Below, in pieces: positions 44,942-54,473 of a stretch of 64,000 nucleotides of DNA. The position numbers were made by a program, and so were the translations under genes. This DNA is from an uncultured SAR86 cluster bacterium (GTDB lineage Bacteria > Pseudomonadota > Gammaproteobacteria > Magnimaribacterales > D2472), in the NCBI GenBank assembly GCA_902599315.1, contig CACKEY010000001.1, positions 583,295 to 647,294 on the forward strand, written 5' to 3'. The number at the start of each line of letters is the position of its first letter. Position 1 is the first letter of the stretch. The notes beneath the pieces were generated by a model. The model did not search any database, had not been told where the DNA came from, and saw nothing but the letters and a program-made list of their open reading frames with translations.

Positions 44942-44960
44942 TTCGTAAATCATTGACGAA
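44942..44960. promoter_or_regulatory. candidate operator palindrome upstream of the catabolic cluster
   Basis: TTCGTAAATCATTGACGAA, imperfect 19-bp dyad TTCGTnAATnATTnACGAA between divergent genes. Confidence 0.45.
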
Positions 44961-45072
44961 TAATTATGTATAAATAAATTGAATGATAGAATTAACAATG
45001 AAATCATAAAGATAATCATATTTGCATTAATTAAGTTTAGTCTTAAAAAATTTAAAGAAGGAGGGTTAAATC

Positions 45073-45975
45073 ATGAAAATCAAGTCTTTAGGCTACATAA
45101 CAATTGAATCGACTGATATAACTGAGTGGGAAGCTTATGCAAAAAACGTTGTAGGTTTGATGAAGAATGAAGATATGAGCGATGAAAATAATCTATTTCT
45201 TCGAATGGATGAGAGTCCTTTTAGGTTTCAAGTTTTTAAAGGCAGTGAAAATAAATATTCCAGAGGAGGATTTGAGGTTGCAAGCAAGGAAGATTTTGAA
45301 GATGCAAAAAAACAACTCCAAGACCTAAACATCTCATTTCAAGAAGAAGGTGAGGATTTGGCCAAGGTCAGATGCGTTAGTGAATTAATTAGTTTTAATG
45401 ATCCAGCTGGAAACTCACTTGAGCTTTTTTATGGCAGGGATATCGAAAAAAATGAGTTCAAGTCTTCTCAAGATATCTCAGGTTTTGTTACCCATGGATT
45501 AGGATTAGGACATCTTGTTTTTGGAACCTTAGAAGCAGAGGCTGCCCATGATTTTTATACTCAAGTTATGGAGTTTGGTGATTCAGATATCATGCGAATG
45601 AGATTCACTCCTGACCCTAATGATCCTGAATCTGTTATATATTTTATGCATTGTGACAATCCTCGTCATCACACCGTGGGTATTATGTTGGCTCCAACTC
45701 CACCATCAGGGCTAATTCACGCAATGGTTGAAGTCGAGACTGCTGAGCAAGTTGTTGATGCTATGGATAGAGCAACTTCAAATAATATTCATATTTCATC
45801 AACCCTTGGAAGACATATGAACGATAAGATGTTCTCTTTCTACATGCAAACACCTGCAGGATTTATGCTTGAATTCGGATACGATGGTATCCAGCCTGAT
45901 TGGGATGTTCATGAAACTACTAACTCTGAAGCTCCAAGTTATTGGGGTCATGAATTTAATATGCCAGAGGCATAA
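45073..45975 (+). CDS. extradiol (meta-cleavage) dioxygenase, HsaC/TesB-like
   Basis: VOC fold; GLGHLVF, CDNPRHHTVGIMLAPTPPSGLIHAMVEVE, STLGRHMNDKMFSFYMQTPAGFMLEFG supply His/His/Glu ligands; close to recalled HsaC. Confidence 0.92.
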   Translation: MKIKSLGYITIESTDITEWEAYAKNVVGLMKNEDMSDENNLFLRMDESPFRFQVFKGSENKYSRGGFEVASKEDFEDAKKQLQDLNISFQEEGEDLAKVRCVSELISFNDPAGNSLELFYGRDIEKNEFKSSQDISGFVTHGLGLGHLVFGTLEAEAAHDFYTQVMEFGDSDIMRMRFTPDPNDPESVIYFMHCDNPRHHTVGIMLAPTPPSGLIHAMVEVETAEQVVDAMDRATSNNIHISSTLGRHMNDKMFSFYMQTPAGFMLEFGYDGIQPDWDVHETTNSEAPSYWGHEFNMPEA

Positions 45976-45978
45976 TTA

Positions 45979-46848
45979 ATGGATAAAGTTTTAACCCATG
46001 ATGCCGTAATTAATGATCTGTCCAGTGGAATGACTATTGGTATTGGCGGATGGGGTGCTAGAAGAAAACCAATGTCTTTAATCAGGGCAATCTGTCAATC
46101 AGATTTAAAAGACCTGACCTTGGTCAGCTATGGTGGCCCTGATGTTGGATTGTTGTGTGCGCATAAAAAAGTCAAAAAATTAATCTTTGGCTTTGTATCT
46201 TTGGATATGATTCCCCTAGAAGCTCACTTTCGAGTATCTCGGCAAAATAACGAAATTGAGGTTATGGAGCTCGATGAAGGGATGGTCCAGTGGGGACTTC
46301 GTGCTGCCGCAATGGATCTGCCTTTTCTTCCAACAAGAGTAGGCTTGGGTACAGATGTGTTAACTCATAATCCTGAGCTTAAATTTGTTACTTCACCATA
46401 TTCTGATGAAGAAAATCTTGTAGCTATGCCAGCACTGAATCTAGATGTTGCGTTACTTCATGTCAACAAATCCGATGAGAAAGGAAATACTCAAATTGTT
46501 GGCCCTGATCCATTTTTTGATGAGCTCTTCGCTAGAGCAGCCACAAAAACATTTATTTCGTCTGAAGAATTAGTTTCTACTCAAGAATTAGGGGGCAAGG
46601 AAGGAGCTATTTTTAATAGATTTGAAAGAAGTCTTGTAACAGGAGTGGTCCATTCTGCTTTTGGAGCTCACCCTACTTCTTGCGCACCTAATTATGGCTT
46701 TGATATGAAGCATCTCAAAGAATACTCAGATGCTGCTAAATCTTTTGAGGAATACAGCTCAAAATATATGAATAAGACTCATGAAGAATACATAGACTCT
46801 GTTGGAGGGTCTGAAGCAATAAAAAATATACCATTACCACAATTTTAA
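45979..46848 (+). CDS. ipdA: IpdA-like CoA-transferase family hydrolase alpha subunit
   Basis: LSSGMTIGIGGWGARRKPMSLIRAICQSDLKDLTLVSYGGPDVGLLCAHKKVKKLIFGFVSLD, close to recalled M. tuberculosis IpdA. Confidence 0.9.
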   Translation: MDKVLTHDAVINDLSSGMTIGIGGWGARRKPMSLIRAICQSDLKDLTLVSYGGPDVGLLCAHKKVKKLIFGFVSLDMIPLEAHFRVSRQNNEIEVMELDEGMVQWGLRAAAMDLPFLPTRVGLGTDVLTHNPELKFVTSPYSDEENLVAMPALNLDVALLHVNKSDEKGNTQIVGPDPFFDELFARAATKTFISSEELVSTQELGGKEGAIFNRFERSLVTGVVHSAFGAHPTSCAPNYGFDMKHLKEYSDAAKSFEEYSSKYMNKTHEEYIDSVGGSEAIKNIPLPQF

Positions 46849-46849
46849 A

Positions 46850-47605
46850 ATGTCAGATTCAATCTCATTAGCAGAAATATGCATAAGCGCAGCCTCAAAG
46901 GCATGGAAAGATGACGGAGAAATACTTGCTACTGGAATTGGGTTGATTCCAAGAATTGCAGCGGGTTTAGCGAAGCTAACTCAAAATCCAGATTTGATGA
47001 TGACCGATGGAGAAACATATTTAATTTCAGAACCTGCACCAATGGGCAAAAGAGATGTATCTTATGACCAAGTTGAAGGCTACATGAGTTATAGCAGAGT
47101 TTTTGATAATCTATGGGGAGGCAAAAGGCATGCAATGGTTACTCCCACCCAGATAGATTGCTTTGGACAAACTAATATCAGTGCAATTGGTGACTATACT
47201 TCTCCCAAAGTTCAGCTACTGGGCGTAAGAGGGTTTCCAGGAAATTTTATTAATCATAAAAATTCAATTTTTATCCCTAATCATTCTGTAAAAACTTTTG
47301 TTAATGGCGAAGTAGATATGGTATCTGGAATGGGTTACAAAAATAAACAACTATCAAATGGTAAATTTGAAATCAAGGTGGTTGTAACAAATCTTGGTGT
47401 ATTTGACTTCAATGGAACAGATAATTCTTTGCAGTTGCTTTCTTTGCATCCTGGAGCAAGTGTTGATGATGTAAAGCTTAATACTGGATTTGAGATATCC
47501 ATTAGTTCCGAAACTATTACACCGATGCCATCAGAAGAAGAGCTTATTTTAATAAGAGAGGTTCTTGACCCTCAAGGTATTCGCAATTCAATTTTTGGAG
47601 AATAA
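46850..47605 (+). CDS. ipdB: IpdB-like CoA-transferase family hydrolase beta subunit
   Basis: DDGEILATGIGLIPRIAAGLAKLT, GVRGFPGNFINHKNS, VTNLGVFDFNGTDNSLQLLSLHPG. Confidence 0.9.
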   Translation: MSDSISLAEICISAASKAWKDDGEILATGIGLIPRIAAGLAKLTQNPDLMMTDGETYLISEPAPMGKRDVSYDQVEGYMSYSRVFDNLWGGKRHAMVTPTQIDCFGQTNISAIGDYTSPKVQLLGVRGFPGNFINHKNSIFIPNHSVKTFVNGEVDMVSGMGYKNKQLSNGKFEIKVVVTNLGVFDFNGTDNSLQLLSLHPGASVDDVKLNTGFEISISSETITPMPSEEELILIREVLDPQGIRNSIFGE

Positions 47606-47607
47606 AT

Positions 47608-48519
47608 ATGCCAAGAAGTAAATCAACAATTACATATAAAAAGAAAGATTCTATTGCCATAGTTTCAATGAATAGACCTGAGTTTAATAATGCACAAAAT
47701 GGGAAGATGACATATGACTTAGACAAAGCTTTTAAAAAAGCTGTTGATGACGATGACATTAAGGTGATTGTCCTCAATGGAAATGGAAAACATTTTTCTG
47801 CTGGACATGATATTGGTACGCCGGGCAGAGACATTGATGTTGAGTATGATCGAAAATCAATTTGGTACGATCATACAAATAAACCTGGAGGTGAATTTTT
47901 ATATGTCAGGGAGCAAGAGGTTTATCTCAACATGTGCAGAAGATGGAGAGATATGCCTAAACCGACCATAGCCATGGTGCATGGAGCATGTGTGGCTGGA
48001 GGATGCATGTTAGCTTGGGTTTGCGATCTCATAATTGCTTCTGATGATGCGTTCTTTGCTGATCCTGTAGTTCGTATGGGCATTCCCGGCGTAGAATATT
48101 TTGCACATCCTTATGAGTTAAATCCAAGAATAGCAAAAGAATTTTTATTTTTGGGAGAGAGGATGTCTGCATCTAGAGCATACGAGATGGGAATGGTTAA
48201 CAAAGTTGTTTCTAAGGAAGAGCTTGAGTCTACTGTAATGGATATGGCAACAAAAATTTCAGCAATGCCAAGATTGGGTTTAACTCTCACTAAACAAGCC
48301 ATTAATCATGTTGAGGATTTGCAAGGTAAACGAAATGGTATGGAGGCTGCATTTGCTTGGCATCATTTTTCACATGCCCATAATGATCTTACAACTGGAA
48401 ATGTTCTTGCTGGTTTTGATGCAAAAAAAATGGCTAAATCTCAGCGTACAAAAAAGAAAAAAACAGTGCCAAAAAAAAACTTGGTTGAAAAATCCTCTTC
48501 TAAGAAAAAAAGTAAATAA
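47608..48519 (+). CDS. enoyl-CoA hydratase/isomerase family protein with Lys-rich C-terminal tail
   Basis: GNGKHFSAGHDIG, MVHGACVAGGCMLAWVCDLIIASDDAFFADPVVRMGIPG. Confidence 0.92.
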   Translation: MPRSKSTITYKKKDSIAIVSMNRPEFNNAQNGKMTYDLDKAFKKAVDDDDIKVIVLNGNGKHFSAGHDIGTPGRDIDVEYDRKSIWYDHTNKPGGEFLYVREQEVYLNMCRRWRDMPKPTIAMVHGACVAGGCMLAWVCDLIIASDDAFFADPVVRMGIPGVEYFAHPYELNPRIAKEFLFLGERMSASRAYEMGMVNKVVSKEELESTVMDMATKISAMPRLGLTLTKQAINHVEDLQGKRNGMEAAFAWHHFSHAHNDLTTGNVLAGFDAKKMAKSQRTKKKKTVPKKNLVEKSSSKKKSK

Positions 48520-48549
48520 AAGGAAAGAAAAATTAATAAGTTAACGAAC

Positions 48550-49590
48550 ATGCTGGGTTGCGAATACCCAATTATTCAAACTGCCATGGGTTGGGTGGCA
48601 ATGCCTGAGTTAGTTGCAGCATCATCAAATGCTGGAGCTTTCGGATTTCTCGCTTTAGCAACAGCTGGACCGAAAGAAGCTATCGAAATGATGGATCAAA
48701 CATTAGCTCTTACTGACAAACCATTCGGTATTAATTTTCATATGTTTCAACCTGGAGCCGATGAAATTGTTCAGGGTGTTATTGATAGGAAAATCAAAGC
48801 AGTAAGTTACTCCAGGTCTCCGACTCCTGAATTTATTAAAGCATTTAAAGAGGCGGGTGTTATTTGCATTCCTACGGTGGGTGCGCTTAAGCATGCCTTA
48901 AAGGCAGAACAACTTGGTGCAGATGCCTTGGTTGTTCAGGGATCAGAGGGAGGTGGACATACTGGCTCGACCCCAACAACTCTTCTTTTGAGCTCTGTGC
49001 TCGAAAATGTAAAAATTCCTGTGGTCGCTGCTGGAGGTTTTCGTGATGGCTCCGGATTAGCAGCTTCTCTCGCTTGGGGTGCCAGTGGAATCGCAATGGG
49101 CACAAGATTTATGATGACTGAGGAGAGTCCGGTTCCTCACAAAACTAAAAAAGCATATTTATCTGCTGACATAGAGAATATCAAAATAACAAAAAAATTT
49201 GATGGCATGTCGCATAGGCTAATATTTAATGATTACATTGCAAAAATTGATAGATCTAACCCATTTAGTCTTTTTATCATTTCTATTACTTCAGCATGGA
49301 AATACAAACAATTGACCAAGTCATCTTATTTAGATTTAATGAAATCATTCTTTGCAATGTTAAAAGGAGATGACTTAACAATATCTCAATCAGTAATGTC
49401 AGCAAATAGCCCAGCTATAATCCAAAAAGCTATGGTAGAGGGTTCTCCTGATGAGGGGGCTATGCCGTCTGGACAAGTCGCAGGACTTATTTCAAATCTT
49501 CCTACATGCAAGGATTTAATTGATCAAATTATGAAAGAGTTTAGTTTCGCAGCAGCTAATTTTAAAAAAATCGAAAAGGACAGCTCATGA
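48550..49590 (+). CDS. ipdC: IpdC-like flavoprotein (nitronate monooxygenase family)
   Basis: YPIIQTAMGWVAMPELVAASSNAG, VVQGSEGGGHTGSTPTTLLLSSVL, VVAAGGFRDGSGLAASLAWGASGIAMGTRF; true start may lie upstream at ATT 48532. Confidence 0.9.
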   Translation: MLGCEYPIIQTAMGWVAMPELVAASSNAGAFGFLALATAGPKEAIEMMDQTLALTDKPFGINFHMFQPGADEIVQGVIDRKIKAVSYSRSPTPEFIKAFKEAGVICIPTVGALKHALKAEQLGADALVVQGSEGGGHTGSTPTTLLLSSVLENVKIPVVAAGGFRDGSGLAASLAWGASGIAMGTRFMMTEESPVPHKTKKAYLSADIENIKITKKFDGMSHRLIFNDYIAKIDRSNPFSLFIISITSAWKYKQLTKSSYLDLMKSFFAMLKGDDLTISQSVMSANSPAIIQKAMVEGSPDEGAMPSGQVAGLISNLPTCKDLIDQIMKEFSFAAANFKKIEKDSS

Positions 49591-50348
49591 GTGTTGAGAC
49601 ATCAATTAGCGAAGGAATAGCTGAAATTATTATAGATTGTCCACCTGTTAATGCATTGACTTCAACTGAGTGGTTAGACCTTGCAATCAATATTGATTAT
49701 TTATCTCATAATGAAGAGGTTAAGGTATTAGTTCTCAAAGCAAAAGGTAAGGGTTTTTGTGCAGGAGCTGATATTAAAGAGTTACAAGAAGATCCCACAA
49801 AAATTGCGGATGTAAATGATGGTTGCTGGAAAACAGCCAGAGCTATTCATGTTTGCAATGTCCCTGTAATTTCTGCTTGTCATGGCTATATTTTAGGAGG
49901 AGGCATTTTGCTTGCAGGAGCCTCCGACATAGTTTTAACAACTGAAGATTCTTATTTTGGGTTACCGGAAATTGATAGAGGCGCACTTGGTGGAGGCGCT
50001 CACCTCAGTAGGCTATTTCCACTTCAAGCAGTTCGTAAAATGATGTTTACAGGAAAGCCAATTACCGCAAAAAGAGCTTTTGAATATGGGTCTATTGAAT
50101 CGTTGCATAAAGATGTTGATTCTGTTGATAAAGCAGCTATGGAAATTGCTGCTGATATTGCATCTAAGAGTCCAATTGCCATGAAATTAGCAAAAAAAGC
50201 ATTAAATGAAATCGAGCACAGTAACGTTGATGAGCATTATAAGTCTGAACAAAATTTTACCCTAGAGCTCTATAAGTCAAAAGACTCCCAAGAGGCTCGA
50301 GATGCATTTGTTGAAAAAAGAGATGCAGATTTTAAAGATGAAAATTAA
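49587..50348 (+). CDS. echA20: EchA20-like enoyl-CoA hydratase family protein
   Basis: DCPPVNALTSTEWLDLA, YILGGGILLAGASDIVLTTEDSYFGLPEIDRGALGGGAHLSRLFP, close to recalled EchA20. Confidence 0.88.
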   Translation: MSVETSISEGIAEIIIDCPPVNALTSTEWLDLAINIDYLSHNEEVKVLVLKAKGKGFCAGADIKELQEDPTKIADVNDGCWKTARAIHVCNVPVISACHGYILGGGILLAGASDIVLTTEDSYFGLPEIDRGALGGGAHLSRLFPLQAVRKMMFTGKPITAKRAFEYGSIESLHKDVDSVDKAAMEIAADIASKSPIAMKLAKKALNEIEHSNVDEHYKSEQNFTLELYKSKDSQEARDAFVEKRDADFKDEN

Positions 50349-51489
50349 TTTTACAAAAGATCAAGACATTTTTAGACAGGAGGTTCGGTCCTGGCTAGCA
50401 GACAATGTACCAAAAGAATCACTCCTATCTTTGGATACCAAGGAAGGATTTGAGCAACACAGGCAATGGGAAAAAACATTAAATTCCGGCAATTGGTCTA
50501 TGGTTACATGGCCCAAAGAATATGGTGGTAGAGGTTTGGATCTAATTCAGTGGTTGATTTTTGAAGAGGAGTATTATCGTGCAGAAGCTCCTACGCGAGT
50601 TAATCAAAACGGAGTTTTTCTTCTTGGACCTACATTAATGGAATTCGGTACCCATGAACAGAAATCTAAATTTTTGAATGCAATGGCCACCGGTGATCAT
50701 ATATGGTCTCAAGGCTGGTCTGAGCCCGGAGCTGGAAGCGATATGGCTGCAATTAGAACGACTGCTGTTTTAGAGGGAGATAACTATAGGATAAATGGCC
50801 AAAAAACTTGGTCATCCAGAGCAGCATATGCAGATTGGACATTTGGTCTATTTAGAACCGATCTAGATTCTGAAAGACACAGAGGTCTTTCATTCATCTT
50901 AGTTCCTTTAGATTTACCGGGAGTAACAGTTCGACCAATCCCGCAACTTGATGGCGAACCAGGATTCGCTGAAATATATTTCGATGATGTGATCGTGCCT
51001 GTTGAAAATTTATTGGGAGGAGATGGTGAAGGATGGAAGATTGCCATGGCAACAGCAGGTTTTGAAAGAGGCCTTATGTTAAGAAGTCCAGCCCGTTTCC
51101 AACAAACAGCAGCAAAGCTACTTAATCTCTATATCGAAAATGAAGAACATTGTTCACCAATGATGCAATCAAAAATTGTGGAAGCCTGGGCTCAATCAGA
51201 ATCCTATGCTTTAAGTATTTATCATACTGCTTCAAAGATGCTTGCTGGCGGATCGATTGGTTCTGAATCAAGTTTAGGTAAAATCTTTTGGTCTGAATTA
51301 GATCATATGATGCATCAAACTGCACTTAAAATTCTTGGCGCCAGCGCTGAATTATCTAATTCTTCTGAGCATGATGCTGCTCAATGGATAAAAGGCTTTA
51401 TGTTTTCTTATGGCGGACCAATTTATGCAGGCACCAATGAAATTCAAAAAAATATTATCGCTGAGAGACTATTGGGGTTACCAAAGTAG
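50338..51489 (+). CDS. acyl-CoA dehydrogenase (IpdE1/FadE30-like)
   Basis: WSQGWSEPGAGSDMAAIRTTA, INGQKTWSSRAAYADW, YGGPIYAGTNEIQKNIIAERLLGLP; ATG 50338 preferred over 50302. Confidence 0.9.
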   Translation: MKINFTKDQDIFRQEVRSWLADNVPKESLLSLDTKEGFEQHRQWEKTLNSGNWSMVTWPKEYGGRGLDLIQWLIFEEEYYRAEAPTRVNQNGVFLLGPTLMEFGTHEQKSKFLNAMATGDHIWSQGWSEPGAGSDMAAIRTTAVLEGDNYRINGQKTWSSRAAYADWTFGLFRTDLDSERHRGLSFILVPLDLPGVTVRPIPQLDGEPGFAEIYFDDVIVPVENLLGGDGEGWKIAMATAGFERGLMLRSPARFQQTAAKLLNLYIENEEHCSPMMQSKIVEAWAQSESYALSIYHTASKMLAGGSIGSESSLGKIFWSELDHMMHQTALKILGASAELSNSSEHDAAQWIKGFMFSYGGPIYAGTNEIQKNIIAERLLGLPK

Positions 51490-51492
51490 CTT

Positions 51493-52530
51493 ATGAATTT
51501 TAATTTTACTGAAGAACAGACTCAATTCAAGGATGTTATAAAATCACTTTTGGCAGATGAATGCACACCCTCATCAATCAGGGATGGTTGGTCTGCAAAA
51601 AAATCTTTTAATCAGTCTAGATGGAACAAAATTTCAGAGTTAGGAGTTTTAAGTTCAAATTTATCTGAGGAAGATGGGGGGCTTGGCATGGATCAGGTTG
51701 CTCTTGCACTAATGGTAGAGGAAATGGGATATGCTGGTTTACCGGAGCCTGTTGCAGAGCAAACTTTTTTAGTAAATGACCTGATGCCATTGTTTCCAGA
51801 AGGCTTGAAGGATGAAATCAAGAGCATTCATGAATCTGGTAATCAATATATTGCATTGGCTCATCCATTATCTCCAAATCCATTATTTTTAGGTCATGCA
51901 GCAGCACTTCTTTTATTTGATGAAAGCACTTATCAATTTATTCTTAAAGATGATCTCAATTTCAAGCCACTTGCATCAAATGATCCATCAAGAGAGCTTT
52001 CTGCAATTGATTCAATTAAGAAATCTATTTCTTCATCTGAAAACTTTGAAACATTAAACTCTGCAGTTACTGCAAGGGGCTCTCTCATGACAGCTGCTTT
52101 GTTAATTGGTTTAGCTCAAAAGATGTTGGATTTGAGTTCTGCATATGTTCTTGATAGAAATCAATTTGGAAAGCCTATTGGATCATTTCAAGCTATCAAA
52201 CATATGCTTGCAGATATTGCCGTGGAGATTGAGTTCGCTAAGCCCACTGTGTACAGAGCTGCTCATTCATTATTAGATAAAAATCCCAAGTCTAACTTGC
52301 ATTGTTCTCATGCAAAATATATGAGTGCAAGAGCAGCTGAATTGGCATGCAAAAATAGCATTCAAGCTCATGGTGCTATGGGTTATACATGGGAAATGGA
52401 CCTCCATATATACATGCGAAAAGCTTGGTCTTTAATGGCATGCTGGGGTAATGAGGACAAGCAACAAGATATAATTTATAAAACACTAACAACTTCAAAA
52501 GATGAGTTGGGTGTTTTATACACTTTTTAA
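51493..52530 (+). CDS. acyl-CoA dehydrogenase (second subunit, IpdE2/FadE33-like)
   Basis: Acyl-CoA dehydrogenase fold, DRNQFGKPIGSFQAIKHMLADIAVEIE, IQAHGAMGYTWEMDLHIYMRKAW. Confidence 0.88.
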   Translation: MNFNFTEEQTQFKDVIKSLLADECTPSSIRDGWSAKKSFNQSRWNKISELGVLSSNLSEEDGGLGMDQVALALMVEEMGYAGLPEPVAEQTFLVNDLMPLFPEGLKDEIKSIHESGNQYIALAHPLSPNPLFLGHAAALLLFDESTYQFILKDDLNFKPLASNDPSRELSAIDSIKKSISSSENFETLNSAVTARGSLMTAALLIGLAQKMLDLSSAYVLDRNQFGKPIGSFQAIKHMLADIAVEIEFAKPTVYRAAHSLLDKNPKSNLHCSHAKYMSARAAELACKNSIQAHGAMGYTWEMDLHIYMRKAWSLMACWGNEDKQQDIIYKTLTTSKDELGVLYTF

Positions 52531-52539
52531 AGGAAATTT

Positions 52540-53694
52540 ATGCAAGATGCATTTATAGTAAGCGCCTTAAGAACTCCAATTGGAAAGAAAAAAGGGTCTT
52601 TATCAGGCATGCACCCAGCTGATCTTGGAGCATCGGTTCTCTCTGCTACATTTGAGCAAATAGACTTTGATCCTGGCTTAGTTGAAGACGTAATCTTTGG
52701 TTGTGTTGATACTGTTGGGCCTCAAGCTGGAGATATTGCAAGAACTTGTTGGCTTGCTGCAGGGTTGCCTGAGCATGTTCCTGGAACAACTGTTGATCGA
52801 CAATGTGGATCTTCTCAGCAAGCAGTGCATTTTGCTGCCCAAGCAATCATGTCTGGTACATCTGATGTTGTTATTGCTGGTGGAGTACAAAACATGAATA
52901 TGATTCCTATCTCATATGCAATGTTAGCTGGACAATCATTGGGTTTTGACGATCCTTTTTCTGGATCAAAAGGATGGCTAGAGCGATATGGCAAGCAAGA
53001 GGTAAGTCAATTCAATTCTGCCCAAATGATTGCTAAAAAGTGGAACCTTTCCAGGGAGGAAATGGAAAATTATGCCTATCAAAGTCATCAAAAGGCAATG
53101 CATGCTATAAAAAGTGGATATTTTGAAAACGAAATTATATCGGTTGGAACATTTTGCCAAGATGAAACTCCCAGGGCTGAAACTTCATTAGAAAAAATGG
53201 CCTCACTAAATCCACTGGTCGAAGGTCATGACATCACTGCAGCAATTTCCTCTCAGAATGCCGATGCTTCTTCAGCTATTTTAATTGTTTCCGAGAAAAT
53301 TTTAAAAGAACACAACCTTAATCCGTTAGCTCGTATTGCTCACATTAGCGTAAGAGCTGATGACCCAATTTGGATGTTAACAGCACCAATCCCAGCTACT
53401 GAGTATGCTCTTCAAAAATCTGGTATAAGTCTTAATGACATAGATGTTGTTGAGATTAATGAGGCTTTTGCCTCGGTTGCTATGGCATGGCAAAAAGAAA
53501 TGAATTATCCGATGAGTAAAATTAATCCTAATGGAGGCGCTATAGCTCTGGGCCATCCTCTTGGTGCGACTGGTGCCAGGCTGATGACAACCATGGTACA
53601 TACTATGAAAAGAAATAACTTTCGATACGGTTTGCAAACTATGTGTGAGGGCGGCGGACAAGCTAATGTAACTATTTTAGAGAATTGCTCATGA
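52540..53694 (+). CDS. thiolase (FadA6-like acetyl-CoA acetyltransferase)
   Basis: ALRTPIGKKKGSLSGMHPADLGA, TTVDRQCGSSQQAVHFAAQAI, NPNGGAIALGHPLGATGARL, CEGGGQANV. Confidence 0.93.
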   Translation: MQDAFIVSALRTPIGKKKGSLSGMHPADLGASVLSATFEQIDFDPGLVEDVIFGCVDTVGPQAGDIARTCWLAAGLPEHVPGTTVDRQCGSSQQAVHFAAQAIMSGTSDVVIAGGVQNMNMIPISYAMLAGQSLGFDDPFSGSKGWLERYGKQEVSQFNSAQMIAKKWNLSREEMENYAYQSHQKAMHAIKSGYFENEIISVGTFCQDETPRAETSLEKMASLNPLVEGHDITAAISSQNADASSAILIVSEKILKEHNLNPLARIAHISVRADDPIWMLTAPIPATEYALQKSGISLNDIDVVEINEAFASVAMAWQKEMNYPMSKINPNGGAIALGHPLGATGARLMTTMVHTMKRNNFRYGLQTMCEGGGQANVTILENCS

Positions 53695-54473
53695 ACAATT
53701 TATTAACCCCAAATTATCCGAATGGAAGAAACTTGTTTCAGGGAAAGAACATGCTTGTTACTGCTGCAGCCGGCTCAGGAATTGGATTCTCTACAGCAAG
53801 AAGATTTCTTGAGGAAGGCGCAAATGTTTTTATATCTGATGTTCATGAGGCTAGATTAGAGCAAGCAATCCAAACCCTTCAAGATTTAAAACTAGGAGAA
53901 GTAGATGGATGTATTTGTAATGTTACAAATGACCAGGAGATAGATTCAATGTTCAAACAAGCCTTGACTCGTTTTTCTCATCTAGATGGCGTAATCAATA
54001 ATGCAGGACTAGGTGGAGAATCGTCTCTAGAGTCAATGACCAACGAAGCATGGAGCTTAGTAATGGATGTTACTTTGAATGGAGCAATGAAAATTATGAG
54101 AGCAGCCATACCTATCTTGAAAGATACTCAAGGAGTAATTGTAAATAATGCTTCAGTTCTTGGGTGGAGAGCGCAAGCTGGCCAATCTCATTATGCAGCT
54201 GCAAAGGCTGGAGTAATGGCTTTAACAAGATGTGTTGCAATGGAAACTGTCGAATTTGGAATCAGAATTAATGCAGTAGCACCAAGTCTTGCGATAAATC
54301 CTCATCTCTCAAAAACTAATTCAGATGAATTAATTTCTGAACTTGCATCTATGGAAGCTTATGGAAGAGGAGCTGAGCCATGGGAAATAGCAAACATTAT
54401 CTTATTTTTAGCCTCAGATCTTTCTTCTTATATGACTGGCGAAATAATTTCAGCTTCATCTCAAAGAGCCTGA
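53685..54473 (+). CDS. ipdF: IpdF-like SDR dehydrogenase
   Basis: LVTAAAGSGIGFSTARRFLEEGANVFISDVHEARLEQ, NNASVLGWRAQAGQSHYAAAKAGVMALTRC, close to recalled IpdF. Confidence 0.87.
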   Translation: MLMNNLLTPNYPNGRNLFQGKNMLVTAAAGSGIGFSTARRFLEEGANVFISDVHEARLEQAIQTLQDLKLGEVDGCICNVTNDQEIDSMFKQALTRFSHLDGVINNAGLGGESSLESMTNEAWSLVMDVTLNGAMKIMRAAIPILKDTQGVIVNNASVLGWRAQAGQSHYAAAKAGVMALTRCVAMETVEFGIRINAVAPSLAINPHLSKTNSDELISELASMEAYGRGAEPWEIANIILFLASDLSSYMTGEIISASSQRA

